Shown here piece by piece: positions 8,979 through 16,998 of a stretch of 41,640 nucleotides of DNA (position 1 is the first letter of the stretch; each line of letters opens with the position of its first letter). Below the pieces are notes generated by a model that ran no database searches, had not been told where the DNA came from, and worked only from the letters and a program-made list of their open reading frames with translations. The DNA lies in contig JAQWUP010000023.1 of the NCBI GenBank assembly GCA_029242085.1, positions 1 to 41,640 of the forward strand, in the 5' to 3' direction. The position numbers and the translations under genes are program-made. Origin of the DNA: Porticoccaceae bacterium (GTDB lineage: Bacteria > Pseudomonadota > Gammaproteobacteria > Pseudomonadales > Porticoccaceae).

Positions 8979-10132
8979 GTTGTGATTGCCTTAATCATTA
9001 AACATGCTGGCTGCACTGTGTTGATCTCCGTAGACTGATTAATGGCTTGTTCGCTCGCCAACGACTCGTCGGCAAATAGTTGCTCGGCTGCTGACAGCTC
9101 TCGAGGCGCCTCTTGCGGCAAGCTGGCGGGAGCCACGCTCACCTCTCGGGCGATTATCACCGGCTCATTGCGGCCGTTTCTGTCCATTATACTTTTTACT
9201 TCGATGCGTGCCTCCCCTAGAGTGACCTGCATATAAAGCTCAAAATAATCTGACTTCACATCGACAAGCCCACTGGGCCAGCGCGCAGTGGCATCGGGTA
9301 GACTAATCTGCAGCATCTCACTGACAACCCTGTGGAAGTCGCCCAGAGTTAAAAATGGTCGGCCCTCTACCACGAACTGTTTAAACTGCTCGTCGACGTC
9401 GCCACCCAGCGCCATTAGCATCTCGTCTGAGGCAGTATTGATATTAATGCTGGTGGCCTCTGGCAAGGCGCTTAACCAAGGCGCCAGGCGCTGTACCTCA
9501 TAGACTTCATAGCCACTCATAGCGGCCAGCTCGCTGATATCTGAGACCATAGAATTCGCCGGTACGCGGGGTGGCCGCATACTGTCATAATCTGCCTGCT
9601 CGGCACCCCAGCTATTAATCGTAGATGAATCTTTATCCAGCCAATCGATAACGGTGGCTATTCGCCCGGGGTCGGCAGGCAGTTCCAGCAACCTTAATAA
9701 ATTGAGCCAGACTTCAGCATGGCCAGTGACATTGGTATTCATTTCAGTTTTTAAGATTTGAGCATTGTAGCGAGCGAAATTATTGAGGTTAATATTGGCC
9801 TGCAGATCGGCAATACATCCGCTCAACTCGCCTCCATCGACAGGCATCATTGGCATAGCCTGAGCCCAGTCCTCCTCGAAACTATCAACATTGCTATCAT
9901 CCAGACGATCTGACAGCAGATCACGGGCCCAGTTTTCACCACTGAGCGCGAGCAGTAATGCCTGATCACTGTGCAGTGAGCTAGTGGCTTGGGAGACATC
10001 AATCTGGTGGCGATAAAATATATTGGCCAGCGCCATCACCACGGCCAGCATCAGTATCAAAGAGGCTAAAAGCGCAACGCCGCGCTCCCTGCCACCAACT
10101 GTCAATGTAGTTCGACTGCGGCTTACTATCAT
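8975..10132 (-). CDS. gspK: T2SS minor pseudopilin GspK
   Basis: GspK sits at the tip of the pseudopilus with GspI and GspJ. The 385-residue product has a prepilin peptidase site RERG/VALLASLIL near residues 15-27. Position +5 is not glutamate, which is the known exception for this subunit. A large globular domain follows with conserved IADLQANINLNNF and ININTASDEMLMALGG (helix-hairpin-helix-like). Residues from about 333 onward form a Ser/Ala/Glu-rich tail that I do not recognise as a standard part of the family. The start overlaps the gspJ stop by 4 bases. Confidence 0.92.
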   Translation of the reverse strand: MIVSRSRTTLTVGGRERGVALLASLILMLAVVMALANIFYRHQIDVSQATSSLHSDQALLLALSGENWARDLLSDRLDDSNVDSFEEDWAQAMPMMPVDGGELSGCIADLQANINLNNFARYNAQILKTEMNTNVTGHAEVWLNLLRLLELPADPGRIATVIDWLDKDSSTINSWGAEQADYDSMRPPRVPANSMVSDISELAAMSGYEVYEVQRLAPWLSALPEATSININTASDEMLMALGGDVDEQFKQFVVEGRPFLTLGDFHRVVSEMLQISLPDATARWPSGLVDVKSDYFELYMQVTLGEARIEVKSIMDRNGRNEPVIIAREVSVAPASLPQEAPRELSAAEQLFADESLASEQAINQSTEINTVQPACLMIKAITT

Positions 10133-10743
10133 TGCGCATGCACCCCGGGAAACAACTTTGTTGTCTCGCTACCAGACTCGAGCTCAATAGTGACGCGAAT
10201 CATTTTTGGCAGCGCTCGAGGCGCCGTGGCGGTATTGAGTGGCGGCCAGTTGGGGTCGTACTCAAAGTTCTCCGTCAAATGCTCAAACACCAGGGTCTCG
10301 ACATTGTCGAGCAACAACATGGCAGAGCCGTCGCTGAGGCGCGGCGACTCACTAATAGCCCAGGATGTGCGCACCAGCTGCTGGTCCTCATTGATTCGAT
10401 AATCAATACGGCGCACACCACTGGGGTTGGAGCGAATCATGGGTCCACCGCCGCGGCTGAAGCGCACACCAAATTCGCTGGTATCCGTTATGTAAGCGGG
10501 CTCCACAGCACCGAGGCCATCGGCGTAGAGTCGCGGTCGCAAATGCAGAATATCGCGGCCGATAATCTGCCAGGCACGCTGTAACTTTGTCTCTTCAACA
10601 AGGTCACCTCGACTGCGCTCATTGGTCCCCAGAACAACCTCTACGGCCTGGTATGACAGCACCGAAATCACCGCCAATAGCAGCAGCGAAACCACGGTTT
10701 CGATCAGGGTAAAACCACGCTGATAAGAATAATTAATCATCAT
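10129..10743 (-). CDS. gspJ: T2SS minor pseudopilin GspJ
   Basis: GspJ is a minor pseudopilin of the pseudopilus tip. The 204-residue product begins with a short basic leader and the type IV prepilin cleavage motif QRG/FTLIETVVSLLLLAVIS, including Glu at +5. A GspJ-type globular domain follows with LQRAWQIIGRDILHLRPR and VRRIDYRI. The ATG overlaps the gspI stop by one base (TAATG) and the end overlaps gspK by 4 bases. A prepilin peptidase is needed for maturation but is not encoded in this window. Confidence 0.93.
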   Translation of the reverse strand: MMINYSYQRGFTLIETVVSLLLLAVISVLSYQAVEVVLGTNERSRGDLVEETKLQRAWQIIGRDILHLRPRLYADGLGAVEPAYITDTSEFGVRFSRGGGPMIRSNPSGVRRIDYRINEDQQLVRTSWAISESPRLSDGSAMLLLDNVETLVFEHLTENFEYDPNWPPLNTATAPRALPKMIRVTIELESGSETTKLFPGVHAQ

Positions 10744-11129
10744 TATCTATCAATCAGAAAAATAGATAGCGAGGAGCTGTAGCGGTCACGATTGGCAGAG
10801 CCAGCTTCGACTTCGTAGCGGTACAGATCCTCTCCCATAGCCGCTTCAATGTTGATTTCCCAGCGCCAGTCCTGCCCGGCTTGCTCATCAATACCATTGT
10901 TGGATTTGCTGCTGCGCTCGGTTTTCGCTTTCCAACCCTGGGACTCCTGATAGCGTTCCATAAGGCGATTCCAGGCCACTGAACTGGAGAAAAATCTCTC
11001 TCTTAATCGCAGACGCTCATCGGCATACTGCTGCACCATAAAAATCGCGCTACCCAGCACCCAGCTTAAGATAACCAGGGCCACGGCGACCTCTATCAGG
11101 GTAAAACCTTGGGCTTTAGCGCGCCTCAT
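10743..11129 (-). CDS. gspI: T2SS minor pseudopilin GspI
   Basis: GspI is a minor pseudopilin that initiates tip assembly with GspJ and GspK. I place the start at the ATG at 11129, which overlaps the gspH stop as ATGA. It gives a 128-residue product with the usual short basic leader MRRAKAQG/FTLIEVAVALVIL. An upstream start at 11174 would give an unusually long leader and overlap gspH by about 49 bases. The globular part contains VAWNRLMERYQ and ends with LSIFLIDR. Spacing on both sides supports translational coupling. Confidence 0.9.
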   Translation of the reverse strand: MRRAKAQGFTLIEVAVALVILSWVLGSAIFMVQQYADERLRLRERFFSSSVAWNRLMERYQESQGWKAKTERSSKSNNGIDEQAGQDWRWEINIEAAMGEDLYRYEVEAGSANRDRYSSSLSIFLIDR

Positions 11130-11680
11130 TGGCGATAGCGCTCCATAACGATGGCTGAGACCCTGTCGTCCCACTGATAGCCGTAGCGATCGGCGACAGC
11201 TTCAAAACCTAACTGTATCTCGGCCTGTGGCTCAATATAACCATCGGGCAAAAACGCAATCTCTGGCAGCAGGCGCTCAATTTCGGCGCCGTCTTTATCA
11301 AATAGCGTCTCTTCCTGAGGCAGCAGTTCCTCGTCTTCATCCACAGCATCAATTAACCAGTCAATACTGGCATCCTCACTCAGAATAAAAGGCTCTGGCG
11401 AGGTAACGGCGACCCAGCGCATGCGATAATAGACTACGGCACGCAGCTGAATCGCTGCCGATTCTAGCTCCTCAGTCACCACACCATAGGCGGCACCTTC
11501 AAGAGCTGAGCGCTCGCTCATCTGCTGCAACCAGATAAGCAACCTGTCGGCCTCATTGGAATAGCGACGGTCAAAGGCCTGGTTGATCGCCAACAGACTC
11601 ATCGCCGAAATAGTCGCGACGATCATCACCACGACAGCCACTTCTATCAGGGTAAAGCCGCGCTGGCGATTAATATTCAT
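11126..11680 (-). CDS. gspH: T2SS minor pseudopilin GspH
   Basis: GspH connects the pseudopilus tip to the major-pilin shaft. The 184-residue product has the prepilin motif MNINRQRG/FTLIEVAVVVMIV and a GspH beta-sandwich region with ADRLLIWLQQMSERSALEG followed by YGVV. Glu at +5 is present. It lies 28 bases downstream of gspG and its stop overlaps the gspI start. A run of acidic residues (DAVDEDEELLPQEE) falls in a likely surface loop. Confidence 0.91.
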   Translation of the reverse strand: MNINRQRGFTLIEVAVVVMIVATISAMSLLAINQAFDRRYSNEADRLLIWLQQMSERSALEGAAYGVVTEELESAAIQLRAVVYYRMRWVAVTSPEPFILSEDASIDWLIDAVDEDEELLPQEETLFDKDGAEIERLLPEIAFLPDGYIEPQAEIQLGFEAVADRYGYQWDDRVSAIVMERYRQ

Positions 11681-11708
11681 GATTAGTGGTGGCCTTCTAA
11701 AATATCAA

Positions 11709-12140
11709 TTACTTGATATTCCAGTTGCCCCAATCTTGGTCGGAACCTTCGCCACCAACTACGTTGTCGACGCCCAAGGTAAATACTTCAACGTCTTTGC
11801 CATGGGTACCGGGATTGGCGTATTTGTAGGGTTCACCCCAGGGATCGGCAGGCAGGGATTCCAGATAGGGACCATTCCACTTGGCAGCGCCATTGCCTGT
11901 CGGCGGTGTAATTAGGGCATCGATACCCTGAGATTGCGAAGGGTAGCGATAGTTATCGAGGCGATAAAATTTTAATGCACTCTCTATCGTGCGAATATCC
12001 TGAGCAACGCGAGTCTCTTCGGCCTGCTGCACCTTTTTAAATAAAGTTGGGCCAATCATGGCGCCCAGCAGGGCGATTACCACCACCACAACCATCATCT
12101 CGATCAGGGTAAAACCCGCTTGCCTGTTATTTCCACTCAT
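11709..12140 (-). CDS. gspG: T2SS major pseudopilin GspG
   Basis: GspG is the main subunit of the periplasmic pseudopilus. I start it at the ATG at 12140 because AAGGTGG lies 5 bases upstream; an apparent GTG start at 12149 falls inside that ribosome-binding site. The 143-residue product has the cleavage site RQAG/FTLIEMMVVVVVIALLG. A conserved core with YRLDNYRYPSQSQGIDAL and PWGEPYKY follows. The Asp/Asn/Glu-rich end, DNVVGGEGSDQDWGNW, matches the calcium-binding loop of the family. The strong ribosome-binding site fits the high copy number of this subunit. Confidence 0.96.
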   Translation of the reverse strand: MSGNNRQAGFTLIEMMVVVVVIALLGAMIGPTLFKKVQQAEETRVAQDIRTIESALKFYRLDNYRYPSQSQGIDALITPPTGNGAAKWNGPYLESLPADPWGEPYKYANPGTHGKDVEVFTLGVDNVVGGEGSDQDWGNWNIK

Positions 12141-12195
12141 AAAAACCACCTTAAAATTTAATTACATCTAAGAACTGCTCTGGGGTCATGTGCCA

Positions 12196-13407
12196 TCAGA
12201 TCATATTATTCATATCCATTATCGGCAGCATCACTGCAGCCACGACTGACAGAATAATCATGCCCATAAAAATTATTAAAATCGGATTAACCAGTTTTAA
12301 GAAAACTTCGACCGCATTGTTGAGGCGCACCGAATAGTACTCGGAAACCCGCAACAGCATTTTGTCCAGCTCACTGGAGGCCTCACCGCTACCGACCATA
12401 TGGATCAAAAAGCCACTGCCAATCTGACTGTCTTCCAGCGCTTTTTTAAGGCTGCTACCCTGGCGCATACCTTCGGTAACCGCTTCAAACTTGCCTCGCA
12501 GATGCAGGTTGGTCACCACTGCTGAGGAGATAGTCAGGGCCGCAAGCGCAGGCACACCATTGTTTAGCAACACACCCAGACTGCGGGCCCAATCTGAAAT
12601 ATTGGCCATGCGTATCCAGCGCCCCATACCCGGCATATTTAGCAATAGGGCATGCCAGCGCTCCTTGCGCTCTGGGTCCTTCATAGCCTGACCAAAGGCA
12701 AATACCAATGCTACCAATGCCGCCAATACAAACAGGCCATAGGCCTGAGTAAACTCACTGAGACCTACAATCACTCTGGTCACTAGTGGTAACTCGCGCT
12801 TGGAGCTCATAAAGATTGCGGTAATTTTGGGCACCACCCAAACCATCATGATCGACACCACAATAATAGAGGTGGCAATCAGGGTGGCGGGATAGATCAT
12901 CGCGCGACTAATCGTTTTACGATTCTCGGCATTGCTCTCCAGATCTTCGGCAAGCCGCATCAATACCCTGTGCAGATGACCACTTTCTTCGCCCACACCG
13001 ACACCGGCAATAATGCTCTCGGGAATCTTGTAGGGCGAACGGCGCAGCGCATCAGAAAAACTGCGACCCTCGGTGATTTCACTGCGCCAACTCTCGACCA
13101 TGCGGCGCTGGCGATCGGTCTCGGCCTGTTCAATGGTCATGCGCAGCGCTTCTTCCAAAGGTAATCCCGACTGAATTAAGATTGCCTGCTGCTGCAGCAG
13201 TAGCGATAGATCAAAGTTGTTGACCCGTGCCTCGCGGCGACCAGAGCTGATTTTGCCGGTTTTTTTCTCACCTACACCAGCCAGAGTCGAGGGCAGCAGA
13301 CCCTGCTCCTTGAGCAACCGGCGCGCCTGACGCTCGGAGTCGGCAGAGATAACTCCGCTGGTGAGCTTGCCGGTTTTGTTATAAGCGGAATAATCGAAGG
13401 CTGGCAT
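12196..13407 (-). CDS. gspF: T2SS inner-membrane platform protein GspF
   Basis: GspF is the polytopic core of the T2SS inner-membrane platform and contacts the GspE ATPase. The 403-residue product has two repeated cytoplasmic T2SF domains (about 70-190 and 270-390) and three predicted membrane helices (near 170-190, 225-240 and 375-398). It begins MPAFDYSAYNKTGKLTSG, typical of the family, and contains SLLLQQQAILIQSGLPLEEAL and the glycine-rich MVGSGEASSELDKML motif. The start is 3 bases after the gspE stop. Confidence 0.96.
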   Translation of the reverse strand: MPAFDYSAYNKTGKLTSGVISADSERQARRLLKEQGLLPSTLAGVGEKKTGKISSGRREARVNNFDLSLLLQQQAILIQSGLPLEEALRMTIEQAETDRQRRMVESWRSEITEGRSFSDALRRSPYKIPESIIAGVGVGEESGHLHRVLMRLAEDLESNAENRKTISRAMIYPATLIATSIIVVSIMMVWVVPKITAIFMSSKRELPLVTRVIVGLSEFTQAYGLFVLAALVALVFAFGQAMKDPERKERWHALLLNMPGMGRWIRMANISDWARSLGVLLNNGVPALAALTISSAVVTNLHLRGKFEAVTEGMRQGSSLKKALEDSQIGSGFLIHMVGSGEASSELDKMLLRVSEYYSVRLNNAVEVFLKLVNPILIIFMGMIILSVVAAVMLPIMDMNNMI

Positions 13408-13409
13408 AG

Positions 13410-14873
13410 CTACTGACTAGTCACACGAAGAACTTCTTCAATCGTGGTTTCACCTCTGCGCACCAATTCAAAGCCCGCCTCACGAATACTGGGCACCTGG
13501 GTACGAATGGAATTTTCGAGTTCTATCTCACCGGCATTTTCATGGATCAATGTCTGCAGTGGGGCATCGACAGTCACCAGTTCAAATAGCGCCTGCCGAC
13601 CGGAGAAGCCTGTATTGTTGCACTCGCTGCACCCAACGGCCTCATAAATACGGTCGCCAGGATTTAATTTGAGCAGCTCGCGATTAAACTCATTGGGCTC
13701 AACACTGACGCGACAGTGCGGGCAGAGTTTTCTCAGCAGTCGCTGAGAGACAATCCCTCTAATGGTTGAGGCCAGCAAAAAGCTGTCTACACCGAGATCC
13801 TGAAGTCTGGTAATGGCACCAGCTGCAGTATTGGTATGCAGAGTCGACAGCACCAAGTGACCGGTCAAACTTGCCTGCGTGGCAATTTCTGCGGTTTCGC
13901 CGTCGCGAATCTCACCAATCAAAATAACATCTGGATCCTGTCGCAAAATGGCGCGCAGACCGCGGGCAAAAGTCATGCCCGCACGCAGATTAATCTGCGT
14001 TTGGCTGATGCCGGGAAGATCGTATTCCACTGGATCTTCAACGGTCATAATATTGCGCTCTTCACGCTCCATCTGCTGCAATGCGGCATACAGCGTCGTG
14101 GTTTTACCCGAACCCGTGGGGCCGGTCACCAAAATAATGCCATGGGGCCGTTTAATTAGCTCATCGAGCTCTGCAGATGTGGACTGCGGCATGCCCAGAT
14201 CGTCAACCTGCAACTTACCCGCATCCTTGTCCAAAAGACGCATGACCACTCGCTCGCCATGACTTGAGGGCATGGTAGAGACGCGCAGATCGATATTGCG
14301 ACCTCCAAGCTTTACGCTCATGCGGCCGTCTTGCGGCAGGCGCTTTTCAGCAATATCCAATTTTGACATCACTTTAATACGCGAGATTAGCAATGGCGTA
14401 ATCTGAACCGAGGGTGACAGCACAGTGCTCAGCACACCGTCGAGACGAAAGCGCACCAGCGCTTCCTTTTCGTAGGGCTCGATATGAATATCCGAGGCAT
14501 TTTCTTTTAATGACTCCGCCAAAATGGCATTCAGCAGCCGCACAATCGGGGCATCATTTTCAGCGTCGAGCAGATCGCTGGCATCTTCCAAATCAGCGGC
14601 GGCAGACTCCATATCAACGAAGTCTTTAATATCGGCCATCACCGATTCTGAAGAGTTTTGGCGACCGCTATACAGCGTGCTTATCAGCTGATCGAAGGTT
14701 TCGTCATCGACGCGCTCAACTGGCACATCGACACCGGTAATGCGGCCGACCTCGGCAATTGCCCAGTCTGGAGTTCCAGGAGCCAGTATTAGATCACCCT
14801 CAACTTCGCGCAGTAAAAGTCTATTTGTGCGCGCAAATTCAAAGGGCAGAAGCTCTACAATCTGTTGTGACAT
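13410..14873 (-). CDS. gspE: T2SS assembly ATPase GspE
   Basis: GspE is the cytoplasmic hexameric ATPase that powers pseudopilus assembly. I choose the ATG at 14873 because GAGG lies 6 bases upstream; a TTG start eight codons earlier is less likely. The 487-residue product has an N-terminal GspL-binding domain, Walker A GPTGSGKTT (about 251-259), an Asp box, Walker B VILIGEIRDGET and a His box (STLHTNTA). A four-cysteine zinc motif, CPHC then CSEC, lies near the C-terminus. It is the first gene of the secretion unit and has about 205 bases of non-coding DNA upstream containing a candidate promoter. Confidence 0.97.
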   Translation of the reverse strand: MSQQIVELLPFEFARTNRLLLREVEGDLILAPGTPDWAIAEVGRITGVDVPVERVDDETFDQLISTLYSGRQNSSESVMADIKDFVDMESAAADLEDASDLLDAENDAPIVRLLNAILAESLKENASDIHIEPYEKEALVRFRLDGVLSTVLSPSVQITPLLISRIKVMSKLDIAEKRLPQDGRMSVKLGGRNIDLRVSTMPSSHGERVVMRLLDKDAGKLQVDDLGMPQSTSAELDELIKRPHGIILVTGPTGSGKTTTLYAALQQMEREERNIMTVEDPVEYDLPGISQTQINLRAGMTFARGLRAILRQDPDVILIGEIRDGETAEIATQASLTGHLVLSTLHTNTAAGAITRLQDLGVDSFLLASTIRGIVSQRLLRKLCPHCRVSVEPNEFNRELLKLNPGDRIYEAVGCSECNNTGFSGRQALFELVTVDAPLQTLIHENAGEIELENSIRTQVPSIREAGFELVRRGETTIEEVLRVTSQ

Positions 14874-14957
14874 TACCAACCTCTTCAAAGGCCCCAATTT
14901 TGTTCAGGGCTCCGTTTTAACAGCACAGTATACCGCAGACTATGTTGCACTAGTGAT

Positions 14958-14985
14958 ACAGTATGGAACAGAGTATACGCGACAA
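14958..14985 (-). promoter_or_regulatory. Candidate sigma-70 promoter of the gsp unit
   Basis: On the minus strand a TTGTCG -35 box (14980-14985) and a TACTGT -10 box (14958-14963) are separated by 16 bases, about 85 bases upstream of the gspE ATG. The matches are partial, so this is a candidate only. The remaining 14874-15078 gap holds three similar octamer-like motifs, noted in the findings, and no gene. Confidence 0.35.
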
Positions 14986-15078
14986 AAACACAGTGACGGA
15001 TGATGAACGGGAGCGATACACAGGAACCGCTTCTGTGACCTGTCTGTCGGCAGGTTCAGAGAGTTAATTTACCGGAGA

Positions 15079-15417
15079 TTAATCTTTCGGTGGTTTCACG
15101 CCAGCCATCGAAGAAAAGGGGAATGCACTGACATTGCCGCCGACGGGGGCCTCTGAAATCTTACCTGTACCCTCTTTCTCAACTTCATCGATGCGCACAA
15201 TAGATTGCATGGGGATAAAGCTGCGCTTGACCTCGGCAAATTCATTTTTCAGCTTCTCTTCAGCAGGATCGACAATCATCTGCGAGCGCTCACCAAACAT
15301 AAATTCCTCAACCTCGAGAAACCCCCAGAGATCACTCTGAAACACGTGTCGAGCATAGATCTCGTAGACCTGCCCCTGATTAAAAAAGGTGATTCGGTAA
15401 ATGGGTTCGCTCGCCAT
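15079..15417 (-). CDS. DUF1820 family protein
   Basis: This small conserved protein of unknown function is found in many gammaproteobacteria. I start it at the ATG at 15417 (112 residues, MASEPIYRITFFNQG), because the family begins at this point. A longer frame reaching 15567 would run into the miaB start and add non-conserved, Cys/Phe-rich sequence. Recognisable features are VYEIYARHVFQSDLWGFLEV and a central segment with FGERSQMIVDPAEEKL. A weak AGAGA lies just upstream of the ATG. It is divergent from miaB and precedes the gsp unit on the same strand. No function can be assigned. Confidence 0.85.
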   Translation of the reverse strand: MASEPIYRITFFNQGQVYEIYARHVFQSDLWGFLEVEEFMFGERSQMIVDPAEEKLKNEFAEVKRSFIPMQSIVRIDEVEKEGTGKISEAPVGGNVSAFPFSSMAGVKPPKD

Positions 15418-15454
15418 GAATTCTCTGCACAATAAGCCATAAATGAAGGCGCGT

Positions 15455-15463
15455 ATAATAGCA
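15455..15463 (-). promoter_or_regulatory. Candidate extended -10 promoter for the DUF1820 gene
   Basis: The minus strand reads TGCTATTAT here, an extended -10 element (TG, one base, then TATTAT) located 38 bases before the DUF1820 ATG. No good -35 box is visible, which is common for extended -10 promoters. Confidence 0.3.
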
Positions 15464-15491
15464 CAAGAACCTTCGCAGACCTCGCTAAATG

Positions 15492-15519
15492 TTGCGCATT
15501 GGCGGGGCACAGCTATAAT
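15492..15519 (+). promoter_or_regulatory. Sigma-70 promoter upstream of miaB
   Basis: A TTGCGC -35 box (15492-15497) and a perfect TATAAT -10 box (15514-15519) are separated by 16 bases. The -10 box ends 38 bases before the miaB ATG. This is the best-matching promoter in the window. Confidence 0.6.
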
Positions 15520-15557
15520 GCAGACCCCTTGTAATTGATCAAAGAATAACCAGAAAA

Positions 15558-16916
15558 ATGACGGCAAAATCGGTTAAAAAGCTCCATATCGTGACTCATG
15601 GCTGCCAGATGAATGAGTATGACTCCGCGCGCATGCAGGATCTGCTAGGCGAGAGCCATCAGATGGTGCCGACTGACAGCGCCGAAGATGCCGATGTTAT
15701 TCTGCTCAACACCTGCTCAATTCGTGAAAAAGCCCAGGAAAAAGTCTTCCATCAACTGGGCCGCTGGAAACGTCTCAAAGACAATAATCCAGACCTGGTG
15801 ATTGGTGTTGGCGGCTGTGTCGCCAGTCAGGAGGGCGAGGCCATTGCCAAACGCGCACCCTTTGTCGATGTGATATTCGGCCCGCAGACATTGCATCGCC
15901 TGCCAGAGATGATGGAAACCCGAAAACCCGGCGGCTCGGCAGTTGTCGATATCAGTTTTCCTGAGATTGAAAAGTTTGATCGTCTGCCCAGCCCCGAAGC
16001 TGATGGCGTCAGCGCATTTGTCTCCATTATGGAAGGCTGTTCCAAATACTGCACTTTTTGTGTTGTTCCCTACACCAGAGGCGAAGAAGTAAGCCGCCCT
16101 GTGGCCGATGTGCTGGCGGAAGTTGCCGCATTGGCAGAACAGGGCGTCCGCGAAGTCAATTTGCTGGGACAGAATGTAAATGCCTTCCGCGGCGAAATGC
16201 CCGACGGGTCAGTCTGTGATTTTGCCGAGCTACTGCCCTATGTCGCCGATATCGACGGCATAGATCGCATTCGTTACACCACCTCGCATCCGGTAGAGTT
16301 TTCCGATGCTCTGATTGATGCCTACAGCCGTGTGCCAGAGCTGGTCAGTCATCTGCATCTGCCAGTACAGAGTGGCTCCGATCGGATACTGATGGCCATG
16401 AAGCGCGGTCACACCGCAATTGAATATAAATCTAAAATTCGTCGCCTGCGCGCTGTGCGTCCAGATATCAGTATTTCTTCAGACTTTATTATCGGCTTTC
16501 CCGGTGAAACTGAAGAAGATTTTGCCGCGACCATGAAGCTTATCGAGCAAATTGGCTTTGATACCTCGTTTAGCTTTATTTATAGCGCTCGCCCAGGCAC
16601 CCCCGCAGCGGATCTGGCTGACAACACCAGCGAGGCGGTCAAAAAGCAGCGTTTAAAAATACTCCAGGACCGCATTTCGCAAAATGCCGCCGAGATAAGT
16701 CGGCGTATGGTCGGCACCAGAGCAACCCTTTTGGTCACGGGAATTTCAAAGAAAAATCCTGGCCAGTTGCAAGGCCGTACTGAGAACAATCGCGTGGTGA
16801 ACTTCAGCTGTGACGACCACAGCCTGATCGGTCAGTTTGTGCAAACTGATATTACTCAGGCGCTACCCAACAGTCTGCGCGGCGATCTTATCCTTGATCA
16901 GGCTATTCCCGCTTAG
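15558..16916 (+). CDS. miaB: tRNA-2-methylthio-N6-dimethylallyladenosine synthase MiaB
   Basis: MiaB is a radical-SAM methylthiotransferase that converts i6A37 to ms2i6A37 in tRNAs reading UNN codons. The 452-residue product has the N-terminal UPF0004 domain with cluster-ligand cysteines C16, C53 and C87. The radical SAM motif CSKYCTFC lies at 161-168. A C-terminal TRAM domain contains [25 protein letters not shown]. Length and motif order are standard. It heads the miaB-phoH-ybeY-corC-lnt cluster widely conserved in gammaproteobacteria, with its own promoter 5' of it. Confidence 0.98.
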   Translation: MTAKSVKKLHIVTHGCQMNEYDSARMQDLLGESHQMVPTDSAEDADVILLNTCSIREKAQEKVFHQLGRWKRLKDNNPDLVIGVGGCVASQEGEAIAKRAPFVDVIFGPQTLHRLPEMMETRKPGGSAVVDISFPEIEKFDRLPSPEADGVSAFVSIMEGCSKYCTFCVVPYTRGEEVSRPVADVLAEVAALAEQGVREVNLLGQNVNAFRGEMPDGSVCDFAELLPYVADIDGIDRIRYTTSHPVEFSDALIDAYSRVPELVSHLHLPVQSGSDRILMAMKRGHTAIEYKSKIRRLRAVRPDISISSDFIIGFPGETEEDFAATMKLIEQIGFDTSFSFIYSARPGTPAADLADNTSEAVKKQRLKILQDRISQNAAEISRRMVGTRATLLVTGISKKNPGQLQGRTENNRVVNFSCDDHSLIGQFVQTDITQALPNSLRGDLILDQAIPA

Positions 16917-16969
16917 AACCTAAGGTTTTAAGGGTTATTTTTTTATAACAATCCCGTAATAAAAAAAGC

Positions 16970-16998
16970 TTACTCTGCCCCAGAGTTCGCGCTATGCT
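16970..16998 (+). promoter_or_regulatory. Weak candidate promoter before phoH
   Basis: TTACTC (16970-16975) and TATGCT (16993-16998) are spaced 17 bases apart in the miaB-phoH gap. If this is used, the transcript would begin near 17005, downstream of the first possible phoH ATG at 16994. Confidence 0.25.

Noticed and set aside
11583-11915. 110-codon plus-strand frame across the gspH/gspG junction
   Set aside because: It runs antisense to two well-supported pseudopilin genes and has no domain or ribosome-binding site.
15035-15062. Hairpin ACCTG...CAGGT downstream of the DUF1820 gene
   Set aside because: It has only five consecutive pairs, an interrupted lower stem and no T-run on either side, so I do not call it a terminator.
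15418-15567. Long N-terminal extension of the DUF1820 frame to 15567
   Set aside because: It would overlap miaB and its promoter, and the added residues do not look like the family. The ATG at 15417 fits the family start.
16917-16949. Possible Rho-independent terminator after miaB
   Set aside because: A T-run is present, but the best stems are only 4-5 bp (CTTAG/CTAAG or AACC/GGTT), too weak to call with confidence.
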